NCBI RefSeq assembly: GCF_002251795.1
Contig: NZ_NOXU01000031.1
Location: 310,001 to 374,000, forward strand
DNA from: Niveispirillum lacus
GTDB taxonomy: Bacteria > Pseudomonadota > Alphaproteobacteria > Azospirillales > Azospirillaceae
Direction of reading: 5' to 3'
DNA: 64,000 bases
Made by a program: the position numbers and the translations under genes. Under the pieces are notes generated by a model. It was given only the letters and a program-made list of their open reading frames with translations, was not told the DNA's origin and did not search any database. Positions within the stretch are counted from its first letter, which is position 1. Each line of letters starts with the position of its first letter. This document shows positions 1 through 9,090 of this stretch, one piece after another.

Positions 1-443
1 TAAAGAACGAGGATTTCGTTACCGCTACCATCGCGAACCAGCTCTTCGGCATCCCGGTCCTGCAGGTCCAGGATGTCCTGGGGCCGCAGAAAATCACCCG
101 GATTCCTCTGGCCCCGCCAGAGGTTGCCGGATCGCTGAACCTGCGCGGTCGTATCGTGACGGCCATTGATGTGCGGTTGCGGCTTGGTCTGCCGCCGCGC
201 CCCGCTGATGGCAAGCCGGTGATGAGCATTGTTGTCGATCATAAAGGCGAGCTTTATTCGCTGATGGTCGACAATGTCGGTGAAGTCCTGTCCTTGTCAT
301 CAGACGATTTTGAGCGCCACCCCGCCACCCTGGACCCCCGGTGGCGCGAGATTTCGACAGGCATCTATCGCTTAAAAGAAACATTGCTCGTCGTTCTGGA
401 TGTCTCAAAGCTGCTGAATTTTGCTAACATCGAAGCGGCCTAA
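1..443 (+). CDS. cheW: Chemotaxis adaptor CheW (5' truncated by window edge)
   Basis: The reading frame is open from base 3 and gives 146 residues up to the stop. CheW is usually about 155-165 residues, so only a short N-terminus is missing. The visible part has the SH3-like CheW fold signature: an F-G-I-P-V start, a GSLNLRGRIV segment followed by T-A-I-D-V-R-L-R, and a closing VLLDVSKLL-like strand (here VVLDVSKLLNF). CheW couples chemoreceptors to the kinase CheA at the inner face of the membrane. It is followed 27 bases later by cheY, then cheB and cheR, so it lies inside a chemotaxis operon. The kinase gene cheA is not in the window and would be expected just upstream. Confidence 0.93.
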   Translation, partial: KNEDFVTATIANQLFGIPVLQVQDVLGPQKITRIPLAPPEVAGSLNLRGRIVTAIDVRLRLGLPPRPADGKPVMSIVVDHKGELYSLMVDNVGEVLSLSSDDFERHPATLDPRWREISTGIYRLKETLLVVLDVSKLLNFANIEAA

Positions 444-470
444 ACCGCATCCGGCAATCGAGGTCCGTTG

Positions 471-836
471 ATGAAGTCCTGTCTGGTCGTCGATGACAGC
501 CGCGTTGTCCGCAAGGTCGCGCGTAAGATTCTGGAAGAACTCGGCTTTTCCTGTGAGGAGGCCGAGGATGGCAAGCAGGCCATGGAGCTTTGCGCCAAGC
601 GGATGCCCGACGCCATCCTGCTGGACTGGAATATGCCCGTCATGACGGGTATCGAGTTCCTGCGTCGGTTACGGAAGATGACCGGGGGTGAGAGCCCCCG
701 CGTGGTCTTCTGCACTACTGAAAACGACCTGGCGCATATCCAGGAAGCCCTGTCGGCCGGTGCCAATGAGTACATCATGAAGCCGTTCGACAGTGACATC
801 ATCCAAACCAAGTTCCAGCAGGTCGGCCTCCTCTGA
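471..836 (+). CDS. cheY: Chemotaxis response regulator CheY
   Basis: This is a single receiver domain of 121 residues with no output domain, the usual size of CheY. The acidic pair is D8-D9, the phosphoacceptor is D52 in the motif LLDWNMP, the switch threonine is T82 and the conserved lysine is K104 in MKPF. When phosphorylated by CheA it would bind the flagellar motor switch. I chose the ATG at 471; a TTG three bases upstream is less likely. It lies between cheW and cheB on the same strand. The W after the phosphoacceptor (DWNMP) is the form typical of CheY rather than of transcriptional regulators. Confidence 0.93.
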   Translation: MKSCLVVDDSRVVRKVARKILEELGFSCEEAEDGKQAMELCAKRMPDAILLDWNMPVMTGIEFLRRLRKMTGGESPRVVFCTTENDLAHIQEALSAGANEYIMKPFDSDIIQTKFQQVGLL

Positions 837-857
837 GGCTGTCCGGGATTGCAGGCA

Positions 858-2069
858 ATGAACGAGCTTCCCGGAAAGACGGCGCCGACAGCAGCGCCAG
901 CCGGATCAGAGCCCTACCGGGTCATGGTGGTGGATGACAGTGCCGTCATTCGCGGCCTGTTGACACGTTCGCTGGAAGGCGATCCGGAGGTGAAGGTTGT
1001 CGCCTCCGTCGCCAACGGGCAAATGGCGATCAACACGCTGCAACGGCAGACGATTGATGTCATCGTGCTGGATATCGAGATGCCGGTGCTGGATGGACTG
1101 TCTGCCCTGCCGCATCTGCTGAATGTCGATCCGCATGTGAAAATCGTGATGGCGTCGACGCTGACGGCCAAGAACGCCGATATCAGCTTGCGCGCGCTGA
1201 AGGCTGGTGCGGCGGACTACATCCCCAAACCGTCGTCAACGCGCGAGCTGACCAGTGCGGATGATTTCAAGCGTGAGTTGACGGAGAAGGTCAAGGTTCT
1301 GGCCATGGCAGCGCGGAAGGCCGATCCGCGCAAGGGTGCCCCTGTGCCCGCCCCAGCGCCCGGTGCAGCACCCGCGCCGCGGGTCGCGCCGGTCGGGAAC
1401 ATCGCCCCCACCACAAGCTTCACCCTTGCGACGCCTATCCGCCCCAAGCCGGAACCGGGCCCGATCAGCCTTCGCCCCCTGCCGGAATTCCGTCCGGATA
1501 TTCTGGCGATTGGCAGTTCCACCGGTGGCCCCCAGGCCCTGTTTGAGGTGTTGAGCCATCTGAAGGATGTCAAACAACCCATCCTGATCACCCAGCATAT
1601 GCCTGCGACCTTCACCACCATCCTGGCCGAACACATTACCCGCCAGTGCGGCGTGCAATGTGCCGAGGCCAAAGAAGGCGAAGTGATAGTTGGCGGCCGC
1701 GCTTATGTGGCACCTGGCGATTTCCATATGTTGGTTGTGCAGAAGAATGGACAGAACTGTTTGACCTTGACCAAGGACCCGCCGGAGAATTTCTGCCGGC
1801 CAGCCGTGGACCCCATGTTGCGCAGCATTGTGCGTGCCTATGGCAAGCGGGTATTGGTCACCATTCTGACTGGCATGGGGCATGATGGTCAGCGGGGTGC
1901 GGAAGTCGTGGTGGCCGCCGGCGGTGCCGTGTTGGGCCAGGATGAACCCTCCTCGGTTGTGTGGGGTATGCCAGGAGCGGTGGCGAATGCGGGGCTATGT
2001 AGTGCCGTCTTGCCATTAAAGGAAATCGGGCCTTACATTCGGAAGATCGCATTGAGGCAGGCAGCATGA
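858..2069 (+). CDS. cheB: Chemotaxis protein-glutamate methylesterase CheB
   Basis: The product has 403 residues: a receiver domain (about 18-140, phosphoacceptor D72 in LDIEMP), a long linker rich in Pro and Ala (about 155-205), and a methylesterase domain (about 212-400). The catalytic triad is visible as S221 in IGSSTGG, H247 in TQHMP and D343 in GMGHDG. The enzyme removes methyl groups from receptor glutamates and deamidates glutamines during adaptation. The ATG at 858 is preferred to a TTG at 849. Its stop codon overlaps the cheR start (ATGA at 2066-2069), which implies translational coupling of the two opposing adaptation enzymes. Confidence 0.94.
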   Translation: MNELPGKTAPTAAPAGSEPYRVMVVDDSAVIRGLLTRSLEGDPEVKVVASVANGQMAINTLQRQTIDVIVLDIEMPVLDGLSALPHLLNVDPHVKIVMASTLTAKNADISLRALKAGAADYIPKPSSTRELTSADDFKRELTEKVKVLAMAARKADPRKGAPVPAPAPGAAPAPRVAPVGNIAPTTSFTLATPIRPKPEPGPISLRPLPEFRPDILAIGSSTGGPQALFEVLSHLKDVKQPILITQHMPATFTTILAEHITRQCGVQCAEAKEGEVIVGGRAYVAPGDFHMLVVQKNGQNCLTLTKDPPENFCRPAVDPMLRSIVRAYGKRVLVTILTGMGHDGQRGAEVVVAAGGAVLGQDEPSSVVWGMPGAVANAGLCSAVLPLKEIGPYIRKIALRQAA

Positions 2070-2878
2070 AGGTCGAAGATTTCGATATGTTCTGCACCCT
2101 GCTGAGGCAGCGGTCGGGTCTCGTTCTGACCCCCGATAAGGCTTATCTGCTGGAAAGCCGGCTAATGCCGGTTGCCCGCAAATGGTCAATGAAGGGACTG
2201 GATGAACTGGCTTCGGCGGTGCGCACCAAGCGGGAAGAGGCACTGCTGCGCGACATCACGGAAGCGATGACCACAAACGAGTCGTCCTTTTTCCGCGACC
2301 AGAAGCCCTTTGATCAGTTCAAAGCCGTTGTGCTGCCGCAACTGCTGGCGAATCGTGCAGCCAAGAAGACCTTTCGCATTTGGTCGGCGGCCTGTTCCTC
2401 CGGTCAGGAGGCCTATTCATTGGCGATGCTGCTGAATGAAGAAGGGCCGAAACTGGCGGGGTGGCGGATTGAAATTGTCGGCACCGACTTGTCAGGCGAG
2501 ATGGTCAATAAGGCGCGTGCTGGCCTTTACACCCAGTTTGAGGTGCAGCGCGGCCTGCCCATCACCATGCTTGTGAAGTATTTCAAGCAGGTTGGCGACA
2601 AATGGCAGTTGAATGACGATATCCGTCAGAAGGTGCAGTACAAGGAGTACAACCTGTTGACTGACCTGACCCCGCTGGGTCAGTTCGATGTCATCTTCTG
2701 CCGCAATGTTCTGATTTATTTCGACCAGCCAACCAAAGGCAAGGTGCTGGAGGCTATGGCAAAATTGCTGCCACCGGATGGCATTTTGTATCTGGGTGGG
2801 GCCGAGACCGTATTGGGTATCACGGATAAGTTCAGGCCGATGGATGGCCAGCGCGGTCTTTACATACTGGCAAAGTAG
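2066..2878 (+). CDS. cheR: Chemotaxis protein methyltransferase CheR
   Basis: The product has 270 residues, matching the family. An all-helical N-terminal domain (about 1-80) is followed by a SAM-dependent methyltransferase domain. Visible motifs are TNESSFFRD, the SAM-binding segment FRIWSAACSSGQEAYSLAM, the EIVGTDLS strand with its acidic residue, and the FCRNVLIYFD motif. CheR methylates receptor glutamates using S-adenosylmethionine and opposes CheB. It is the last gene of the chemotaxis operon in this window. The next gene starts 190 bases downstream with its own signal peptide and probably its own promoter. Confidence 0.94.
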   Translation: MKVEDFDMFCTLLRQRSGLVLTPDKAYLLESRLMPVARKWSMKGLDELASAVRTKREEALLRDITEAMTTNESSFFRDQKPFDQFKAVVLPQLLANRAAKKTFRIWSAACSSGQEAYSLAMLLNEEGPKLAGWRIEIVGTDLSGEMVNKARAGLYTQFEVQRGLPITMLVKYFKQVGDKWQLNDDIRQKVQYKEYNLLTDLTPLGQFDVIFCRNVLIYFDQPTKGKVLEAMAKLLPPDGILYLGGAETVLGITDKFRPMDGQRGLYILAK

Positions 2879-3071
2879 GGTCGTCGGTTCTTCCGAGCCG
2901 CAAGGAATGATGTCACGGAATCATGGCAAGGCGCCAACTCCCGCCGCCGGGAGAAACGGCGCGATGTAATGCGGCGTCATCTTTCTATCCCCATGCGCCC
3001 GTTCGCAAGGGGTAATTTTTTGCTAATCTGTGCAGGTAGAACGTTCATCTGGCGTCACTGGTCACAGGCTT

Positions 3072-3821
3072 ATGCACCGTATTGTCCTCCTGATCCTGGC
3101 CGCCCTTTCGCTGTCGCCGACCCTGGCGGCGGCGGAAACGGTGCGTTTTGGGTTACGCGAGGCGGCCCCCATGGTGCAGACCCTGCCTGATGGGCGGTTG
3201 ACTGGTCTTGAATTCGAATTGTTGTCGGCCATCTTCGCTGCGGCTGACATGCAGATAGAACCTTACCTGGGCTCCAATGCCCGACTGGCCCTGGCGGCTT
3301 CTGAATCTGTGGTCCAGGGGTTTGCGCCGGTGGTGGGCAGCCCGCCGGACGGGCTGCATCTCACGGACAGTTACATCACCTACAATAATGTAGCACTGAC
3401 CCTGGGGGCACGGGGCATCAGACTGACGCAAACCGCTGATCTCAGTGGGCTGCGGGTCATGGCATTTCAACGAGCAAACAAGGTGCTGGGCCCCGATTAC
3501 ACCGCTGCCATCGCCCAGGCAGCCGATTATCGTGAAGAACCGGTCCAGGCCCTGCAGGCCAAAGGCTTACTTTATGGCCGCTACGATGTGCTGATTGGGG
3601 AAAGCCGGGTTCTGACGTACCACATCGCCAAGGTCTTGGAGGCTGCTGGCGAGCAAACGCAGCGTCTGCCAATCGTCGAACATCGTCTGTTCCCCCCGAC
3701 CAGATATTGTGCTGGTTTCCGCGACCCCGCATTGGTCACCCGGTTCAATGACGGTTTGCGACGCGTCAAGACAGATGGCACTTATCAGGCAATCCTCAAC
3801 CGCTACGATGCGACACAGTAA
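3072..3821 (+). CDS. Periplasmic solute-binding protein, family 3 type
   Basis: Starting at the ATG at 3072 gives 249 residues with a clear Sec signal peptide (MHRIVLLILAALSLSPTLAAA, cleavage near residue 21). A GTG 42 bases upstream would bury the signal. The mature protein resembles the amino-acid type (family 3) binding fold: an opening VRFGLREAAPMVQ strand, a TGLEFELLSAIFAAADM segment and a closing GLRRVKTDGTYQAILNRY segment. No ABC permease or ATPase genes lie next to it, so it may be an orphan or a sensor-type binding protein. The ligand is unknown. Its last 26 bases overlap the end of the convergent gene on the other strand. Confidence 0.75.
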   Translation: MHRIVLLILAALSLSPTLAAAETVRFGLREAAPMVQTLPDGRLTGLEFELLSAIFAAADMQIEPYLGSNARLALAASESVVQGFAPVVGSPPDGLHLTDSYITYNNVALTLGARGIRLTQTADLSGLRVMAFQRANKVLGPDYTAAIAQAADYREEPVQALQAKGLLYGRYDVLIGESRVLTYHIAKVLEAAGEQTQRLPIVEHRLFPPTRYCAGFRDPALVTRFNDGLRRVKTDGTYQAILNRYDATQ

Positions 3822-4620
3822 AAGCGGGTCCGTTCTTACCGGCCTGGTCAATCCGCAAGGCCCGGACGCGGTTGACGATCGACCAGCCGTTGGATAGCTC
3901 GCCAACCGGCGCCACGGTCCAGTCCCATTCTTGCTCTCCGGCTGGCAATTCGGCACCAAAGAGCGGGTCTTCCATCTCCGTAACCTGTCCGTCGGGGGCG
4001 ATCACCCGCCGCTGTACGTCGCCAATCAGCAAGGTGGGACAATTGAACGCCCGCAGGTGATCCAGATGCGCCGTGACGATGGCTTTGGCATAGGTGGCCA
4101 GGTCCGTATCTGGCCAGCGTTTCGCAGCCTGCCGCAAGGGGACCAGCGGTAGTTGTGACACAAGGTTGGCAGAAACGACCAGGCCGACCCCGGCTTCTTC
4201 GACAAACGCGTTACAGGCAGGCTGAGGTAATGTGGTCTGCGCCGAATCCGTCAGAAGCGCGGCGACGCCGGTCAGGTCGCGTTCCATCAATTCGATTGCG
4301 CTGTGCTGCCGCGTCAGTCGCAGAGCGGCCGGCGGGTGGGCCACATCCACGAGAATGACGCGGGCAAAGCGCGCCAGCAGTTCCGTCATGGGCAGGTCCA
4401 GGCACGGCCCGGACCCCATGATGACGGCGGTATCCCGGTTATCGGGAACCTCTGCCATCGCGGACAGGATGTGGGTGCGGGTGGCTTCCTGGTGCGCGCG
4501 CCAGGCGGCGGCACAGCGGGCCGCGCGCGCCACACAGGCAACAGCAGCGTGGCGATAGCCCAGCCGTACAAAGACGGGAGCGCAGCGTGTGCGCAGGCTG
4601 ATCAGGATCTCACGAAGCAT
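3796..4620 (-). CDS. Methyltransferase-like protein of unknown function
   Basis: The product has 274 residues and no signal peptide. Residues around 68-105 read VIMGSGPCLDLP followed by an ARVILVDVAHPP strand, which resembles motif I and the acidic loop of a Rossmann-type SAM-dependent methyltransferase. The substrate is unknown and I do not recognise a named family. The N-terminal third is rich in Ala and Arg. The start is the ATG at 4620; a TTG two codons upstream is less likely. The gene lies downstream of mlaC on the same strand, but a terminator-like hairpin at 4644-4673 separates them. Its 3' end overlaps the convergent binding-protein gene by 26 bases. Confidence 0.6.
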   Translation of the reverse strand: MLREILISLRTRCAPVFVRLGYRHAAVACVARAARCAAAWRAHQEATRTHILSAMAEVPDNRDTAVIMGSGPCLDLPMTELLARFARVILVDVAHPPAALRLTRQHSAIELMERDLTGVAALLTDSAQTTLPQPACNAFVEEAGVGLVVSANLVSQLPLVPLRQAAKRWPDTDLATYAKAIVTAHLDHLRAFNCPTLLIGDVQRRVIAPDGQVTEMEDPLFGAELPAGEQEWDWTVAPVGELSNGWSIVNRVRALRIDQAGKNGPAFTVSHRSG

Positions 4621-4643
4621 TACCAACCAGCGCTACAAGAAAA

Positions 4644-4673
4644 GGGTCCGCCCCGATGCCCCGGAGCGGACCC
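4644..4673 (-). terminator. Rho-independent terminator after mlaC
   Basis: A perfect 8-bp inverted repeat (GGGTCCGC / GCGGACCC) with a 14-base loop is followed, reading on the minus strand, by TTTTCTT. This is the standard form of an intrinsic terminator. It lies between the mlaC stop and the next minus-strand gene. Confidence 0.75.
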
Positions 4674-4708
4674 GTCCCATATCACAGGCGCGGTCAAGGC
4701 GCCTGCCG

Positions 4709-5377
4709 TTACTTTACCTGTGCTGTCTGGATACGCTGCCGCAGGGCCTCCAGCAGCGCTTCAAACTTGCCGCCATTACTTTCGATCAGGCTGGCGAATT
4801 CGGACCGCTGCGTCACACTCATCGATACATTTTCCACGATAACGTCGATGATTTTGTGGTTGCCATCCCTGGTGCGGACACGCCAGGAGACATTCACCGG
4901 CGGTTGCCCACCTGGACGCAGAACCTGGGAGGTGACAACAGCATCGTTTTCTCCCGAGGGCTGTGCGCCTGTGACCTTGAATTTCTCGCCCGCATACTGG
5001 CTGAAACGTTCGGCATAGACCTCCACGATCATCTGCTCGAACAGGCCTTGATATTCTTTCTTCTGGGCGTCGTTGGCGAGGTTCCAGTAACGGCCCAGCA
5101 CGAAGCGGCTGATCGTGTTGATATCGAAATTCTCGTTCAGCAGGTCGCGGAAAACGGCCTTCGCCTGATCCTTGCTGATCTTGGGGTCGGCCAGGGTGGC
5201 GATGGCCTTGTCACCCAACGACTGGACGAAATCGGCCGACGCCTGTGGCCCTTTGACGTTCTGCGCAAAGGCGGGCGTCGGGGCCAGCACCGGCACCGCG
5301 ACAGCGGCCACGCCTGCCAGCATCAGCAGGGCGGCGCCAACCAGCGGCGAATGACGGTGGGGGGTCTGCTTGTTCAC
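4709..5377 (-). CDS. mlaC: Phospholipid-binding transport protein MlaC
   Basis: The product has 222 residues. It starts with a signal peptide (hydrophobic core about 14-35, ending in a PAFA cleavage site) and continues with the MlaC/Ttg2D fold. Recognisable segments are ADFVQSLGDKAIATL, FRDLLNENFDINTISRFVLGRYW, and WRVRTRDGNHKIIDVIVENVSM near the C-terminus. MlaC shuttles phospholipids across the periplasm between the outer-membrane MlaA and the inner-membrane MlaFEDB complex. In this genome it is separated from mlaE and mlaF, which lie about 20 kb away in the same window. A transcription stop follows at 4644-4673. Confidence 0.88.
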   Translation of the reverse strand: MNKQTPHRHSPLVGAALLMLAGVAAVAVPVLAPTPAFAQNVKGPQASADFVQSLGDKAIATLADPKISKDQAKAVFRDLLNENFDINTISRFVLGRYWNLANDAQKKEYQGLFEQMIVEVYAERFSQYAGEKFKVTGAQPSGENDAVVTSQVLRPGGQPPVNVSWRVRTRDGNHKIIDVIVENVSMSVTQRSEFASLIESNGGKFEALLEALRQRIQTAQVK

Positions 5378-5611
5378 GTCTTCTATCCTCTGTTCCTTGT
5401 CGCTACCATGACCCTCGGGCGGTTCACCCCGCAGTGACGTGCGTCACGACCGACAATCCTTGGTATCAACCATTCATTGCCTTCATGGATAGTCGGCAAA
5501 TGCGTCCGATATACGGCGCAAAAGCCATATCGCGATGGCACTGGCATTGTGAACCGCGTTCGGTGCGGGGCGGATACGAAGAAGATGCCAGGGCCGTTGG
5601 TTGCGGGTGCA

Positions 5612-7201
5612 TCACGGACGCGACAGGTAGCGCGCCGAATGCAGGTCCAGGGGGTTGTCGACCCAACCTTTCAGGGGCGGGCTGACCAGTCGCCGGCTGG
5701 ATTGGCGCATGACCGGGATCATTGGCATGTCCTGGATCGCAATCTTTTCCGCTGCTGCCAGCTTGGCATGGAACTCCTCCAGGGTCACAGACTGGTCCAC
5801 CGCCTCCATTGCCCGGTCCAGGGCTGGGTTGATGTAGCCAGGGCCAACCGTGTTGGCCCGTGATCGCAGCAGGTTCAGATATTCCGTGACCAGCCCCACC
5901 GCCCAGGTGATGCGGACGATGTCCTGAAATGTATGTTCCTTCATCCGGCTGACGACGATCTTGAATTCCTGGTTCGACAAGCTGGTCTTCACGCCCAATG
6001 TCTGCTGCCACATGGCAGCCACGGCGACGGCGACCTGTCGGTTCAGTTCGTTGGTGTTGTAGAGCAGTTCCAGCGACAATGGATTGTCTGGGCCATATCC
6101 TGCCTTCGCAAACAGTGCCCGGGCCCGGGCAATCCGGTCGGCGGCCGGCAAGTCAGCCCAGTCCGGCTTTGGCGGGGTATAGCCAACCAGCCCTTCCGGC
6201 GTCATCGAAAAGGCCGGCAGTTCACCGCCCTTGGTGATTTTTTCGACAATCACCTTACGGTCGATCGCCATGGAGAGGGCCACACAGAGGTCAGGATTGT
6301 CCTTCCAAGGGGCCTTGGTCAGGTTGGGGACCAGGAAGAACGTGCTGGCACGGTAGGCCAGCCGCAGACTGTCGGCCAGATTGGTGCGGGCCCAATCCAA
6401 CTGCGTCGGCGGCACTTCTTTGGTGGCATCCAGTTCGCCGGCACGGAAGCGCTTCAGTTCGGTCTGCAGGTCCTCGGTGACGTGGTAATTCACACCTGCG
6501 ACCGCCACGGACGCCGCCGCATGGAAATGTGGATTGGCCGTCAGCGCATAATGGCTTTGGGGTACTGCCACTGACAGCATGAACGGCCCATTGCTGACCA
6601 GCTTACCCGGCTGCGCAAAACTGCCGCCATGCTTTATCATGGAGGCGCGGTGCAGCGGCGACAGGATCCAGTAGGCTGTATAGACAGTCAGATCGGGCTT
6701 GGGATGTTCAAGCGTGACCACCAGTGTTCGATCATCCAGCGCCGTTACACCCAGCGTTGCCGGGTCTTTGCCCTGTTGCAGGATGGGCAGTGCATTTTTG
6801 ATCGGGGCGATCCATTCCGGCAGTCCCAGCAAGGTACTGGGCGTTACGGCCCGGCGCCAGGCAAAGACGAAATCGTCGGCGGTCACCGGTGTTCCATCGG
6901 ACCATTTTGCATCGCCCCGAAGATGGAAGGTCCAGGTCAAGCCATCGGTGCTGGTTTCCCATCGTTCCGCCACACCCGGCACGATGGTCCCATCGGCGGC
7001 GAAGCTTGTGAGCCCCTCCCACAGTTCAATGAACAACTGACCGGCGACGATGGTGGTGGATTTATGCGGGTCCAGTGTGTCCACATCCGGACCAAGGCCA
7101 ATATCCAACACAGGCTTACCCTGCGCGAAAACAGAACGGGGAGAGAGAAGGGGAAGGGCGGCCCCGGCCGCCAGCACGCTGCGCCGCGATAGTCCACGCA
7201 T
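5612..7201 (-). CDS. Peptide-type ABC transporter substrate-binding protein (family 5), Tat-exported
   Basis: The product has 529 residues if started at the ATG at 7201, which places a twin-arginine signal (MRGLSRRSVLAAG, ending SVFAQG) at the N-terminus. An upstream ATG at 7225 would add eight residues. The open frame extends further upstream, but that part has no signal and is unlikely to be translated. Family 5 motifs are present: DIGLGPDVDTLDPHKSTT, the SDGTPVTADDFVFAWRR segment that marks oligopeptide-binding proteins, and LSMAIDRKVIVEKI. It would capture peptides or similar ligands in the periplasm for an ABC importer, but no permease genes are nearby. Confidence 0.9.
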   Translation of the reverse strand: MRGLSRRSVLAAGAALPLLSPRSVFAQGKPVLDIGLGPDVDTLDPHKSTTIVAGQLFIELWEGLTSFAADGTIVPGVAERWETSTDGLTWTFHLRGDAKWSDGTPVTADDFVFAWRRAVTPSTLLGLPEWIAPIKNALPILQQGKDPATLGVTALDDRTLVVTLEHPKPDLTVYTAYWILSPLHRASMIKHGGSFAQPGKLVSNGPFMLSVAVPQSHYALTANPHFHAAASVAVAGVNYHVTEDLQTELKRFRAGELDATKEVPPTQLDWARTNLADSLRLAYRASTFFLVPNLTKAPWKDNPDLCVALSMAIDRKVIVEKITKGGELPAFSMTPEGLVGYTPPKPDWADLPAADRIARARALFAKAGYGPDNPLSLELLYNTNELNRQVAVAVAAMWQQTLGVKTSLSNQEFKIVVSRMKEHTFQDIVRITWAVGLVTEYLNLLRSRANTVGPGYINPALDRAMEAVDQSVTLEEFHAKLAAAEKIAIQDMPMIPVMRQSSRRLVSPPLKGWVDNPLDLHSARYLSRP

Positions 7202-7413
7202 GATCAAGCACTTGGTCCTTTCCATTCTGGACAGTTGGACACTGGACCGTTGCCGCGTGCCTGTCGAGGTCCCATAGCACCGTTCCACCCTTTTACCGCC
7301 GCGGTGGCGCCCTTGGGCTGCCACAAAGCCAGATGAGGATGGATTGAAGGCCGGGATCTTCCGGCTGTACAGGTGGGAGCGGCCCCCGGACAGGAACGGG
7401 TGCCGGTTTGGGG

Positions 7414-8055
7414 ATGAAGCGCTGGTTGGCCATGATGGCCGCGGTGGTGACCTTGGGCACGGTGTCCGTGGCACAGGCCGGTTCGGTGACGTTGTTCTCT
7501 GAACCCCATTTCCGCGGCGACCGCATCACCATTCACGATAACATCGATTCGCTGTCAAAGCTGCCGCCCTGGAATGACCGGACCCGGTCGCTGATCGTCA
7601 ATCGCGGCACCTGGGAAATCTGTAAGGATAAACGGTACGACCATTGCCGGACCCTGGTCGACGGGGCCCGTGTTGCCGATGTGGCCGAGGTGAAGAATTT
7701 GCGTGGAGGTGTCAGTTCGCTGCGCGAAATCTCCCGCCGGGACGAGCGTGATTGGCATCATGGTCGTGATGAGTGGGGCTGGCAGCCCCCGCCGCCGCCG
7801 CTGCCCCCCCCGCCGCCGCGCCGCTATGATGACGATATCATCTGGAATGGTGGTGGAGGCGGCTGGTCCGGTGACCGGGTAACCAAACGGCCGCAGAATG
7901 GGTGCCAGACACAGGTCGAACGGGCCTTCATTCAACGATACGGCTACCGCGGCCGGACGCAGTTTACGGGCGACAGTGTCGAGGGCACAATCTGGTGGGA
8001 AGGGGAGCCCTGGCGCTACCGCTGTGCCGGGGGCCAGACGAATATCTGGAAATGA
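7414..8055 (+). CDS. Exported beta/gamma-crystallin-like protein with a proline stretch
   Basis: The product has 213 residues and a signal peptide (MKRWLAMMAAVVTLGTVSVAQA). Residues about 23-100 resemble a beta/gamma-crystallin fold: VTLFSEPHFRGDRITI, SLIVNRGTWEICKD and a closing LRGGVSSLREI. A short highly charged region rich in Asp, His and Arg follows, then WQPPPPPLPPPPPRR, a glycine run, and a C-terminal part with WWEGEPWRYRC. Crystallin-like domains in bacteria often bind calcium or act as structural or inhibitor modules; the role here is unknown. A TTG two codons upstream is less likely than the ATG at 7414. It is divergent from the binding-protein gene. Confidence 0.75.
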   Translation: MKRWLAMMAAVVTLGTVSVAQAGSVTLFSEPHFRGDRITIHDNIDSLSKLPPWNDRTRSLIVNRGTWEICKDKRYDHCRTLVDGARVADVAEVKNLRGGVSSLREISRRDERDWHHGRDEWGWQPPPPPLPPPPPRRYDDDIIWNGGGGGWSGDRVTKRPQNGCQTQVERAFIQRYGYRGRTQFTGDSVEGTIWWEGEPWRYRCAGGQTNIWK

Positions 8056-8129
8056 CCCCCCACGTCTCGTTGCCGGGGCTGGCCACCGTCGGGTAGGCTG
8101 GCCCCGTTGATGATTTGGGATCAGGCATC

Positions 8130-8993
8130 ATGCATATCCGCCCCCGCCGTTCCGCCCTTTACATGCCCGGCGCCAATGCCCGCGCCTTGGACAAGGCCCG
8201 ATCCTTACCGGCCGATGTTCTGATCCTGGACCTGGAAGACGCCGTGGCGCCCGATGCCAAGGAGCAGGCCCGTGCCCAGGTGATGGCGGCGGTGCATGAA
8301 GGCGGCTATGGCAGCCGGGAGCTGGTGATCCGCGTCAATGGATTGGACACGCCCTGGGGCCATGGTGATCTGGTGGCGGCCGCGACCTCGGGTGCGGATG
8401 CTGTCCTGATCTGCAAAGTGGACAGTGCGGAAGGGGTACGACAGGCCGACCGGGTGCTGCGTGCCGCCGGCGCGCCGGAAAACTTGCGTCTTTGGGTGAT
8501 GATGGAAACGCCGCGCGCCATGCTGGCGGCGGGGGAGATCGCGGGGGCTTGCCCGCGCATAGAATGTCTGGTCATGGGGACGTCGGACCTGACCAAGGAC
8601 CTGAACGCGCTGCCCACCCGCGACCGGCTGCCCATGGTGACCAGCCTGGGCCTGTGCCTGCTGGCCGCCCGTGCCTATGGCCTGACCGCCATTGACGGGG
8701 TGCATGTCGATCTGGACGATGCCGAGGGGCTGGCGGCAGCCTGCCGTCAGGGCCGCGAACTGGGGTTCGATGGCAAGACCCTGATCCATCCCAAGCAGTT
8801 GGACGCCGCCAATGAGGCCTTCGCCCCGTCAGTGGAAGAGGTCACCCGCGCCCGGCGCATCATCGCGGCGCATGCCGAGGCCGTGGCCGCCGGCAAGGGC
8901 ATCACCCTGGTTGATGGCAAGCTGATCGAGGCGCTGCATGTGGAGACGGCGCGGCGCGTCGTGGCGCTGGCCGAGGTGGTGGGGGTGGGGTGA
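8130..8993 (+). CDS. HpcH/HpaI aldolase / CitE family lyase (malyl-CoA lyase or thioesterase type)
   Basis: The product has 287 residues with the CitE-like TIM-barrel signatures RSALYMPGANARALDKA, DVLILDLEDAVAPDAKEQAR, the VMMETPRAMLAAGEI glutamate motif and GKTLIHPKQLDAANEAF. Proteins with this pattern in alphaproteobacteria include malyl-CoA/methylmalyl-CoA lyases and malyl-CoA thioesterases; the sequence alone does not separate these for me. It acts in the cytoplasm on CoA thioesters and needs Mg2+. The ATG at 8130 is chosen over a TTG at 8115. It is convergent with the ABC-F gene. Confidence 0.85.
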   Translation: MHIRPRRSALYMPGANARALDKARSLPADVLILDLEDAVAPDAKEQARAQVMAAVHEGGYGSRELVIRVNGLDTPWGHGDLVAAATSGADAVLICKVDSAEGVRQADRVLRAAGAPENLRLWVMMETPRAMLAAGEIAGACPRIECLVMGTSDLTKDLNALPTRDRLPMVTSLGLCLLAARAYGLTAIDGVHVDLDDAEGLAAACRQGRELGFDGKTLIHPKQLDAANEAFAPSVEEVTRARRIIAAHAEAVAAGKGITLVDGKLIEALHVETARRVVALAEVVGVG

Positions 8994-9090
8994 GCCGTAG
9001 GTCAGGCCGGGGCGGATGCCTCGCCCTGACAGCAACGGATCGAAGGCCTCTCCTGTCAGGGCTCGCCTTTGGCTCGACCTGACCGCGTGG

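Noticed and set aside
7202-7474. N-terminal extension of the peptide-binding protein
   Set aside because: It has no signal features; a twin-arginine signal begins at 7201.
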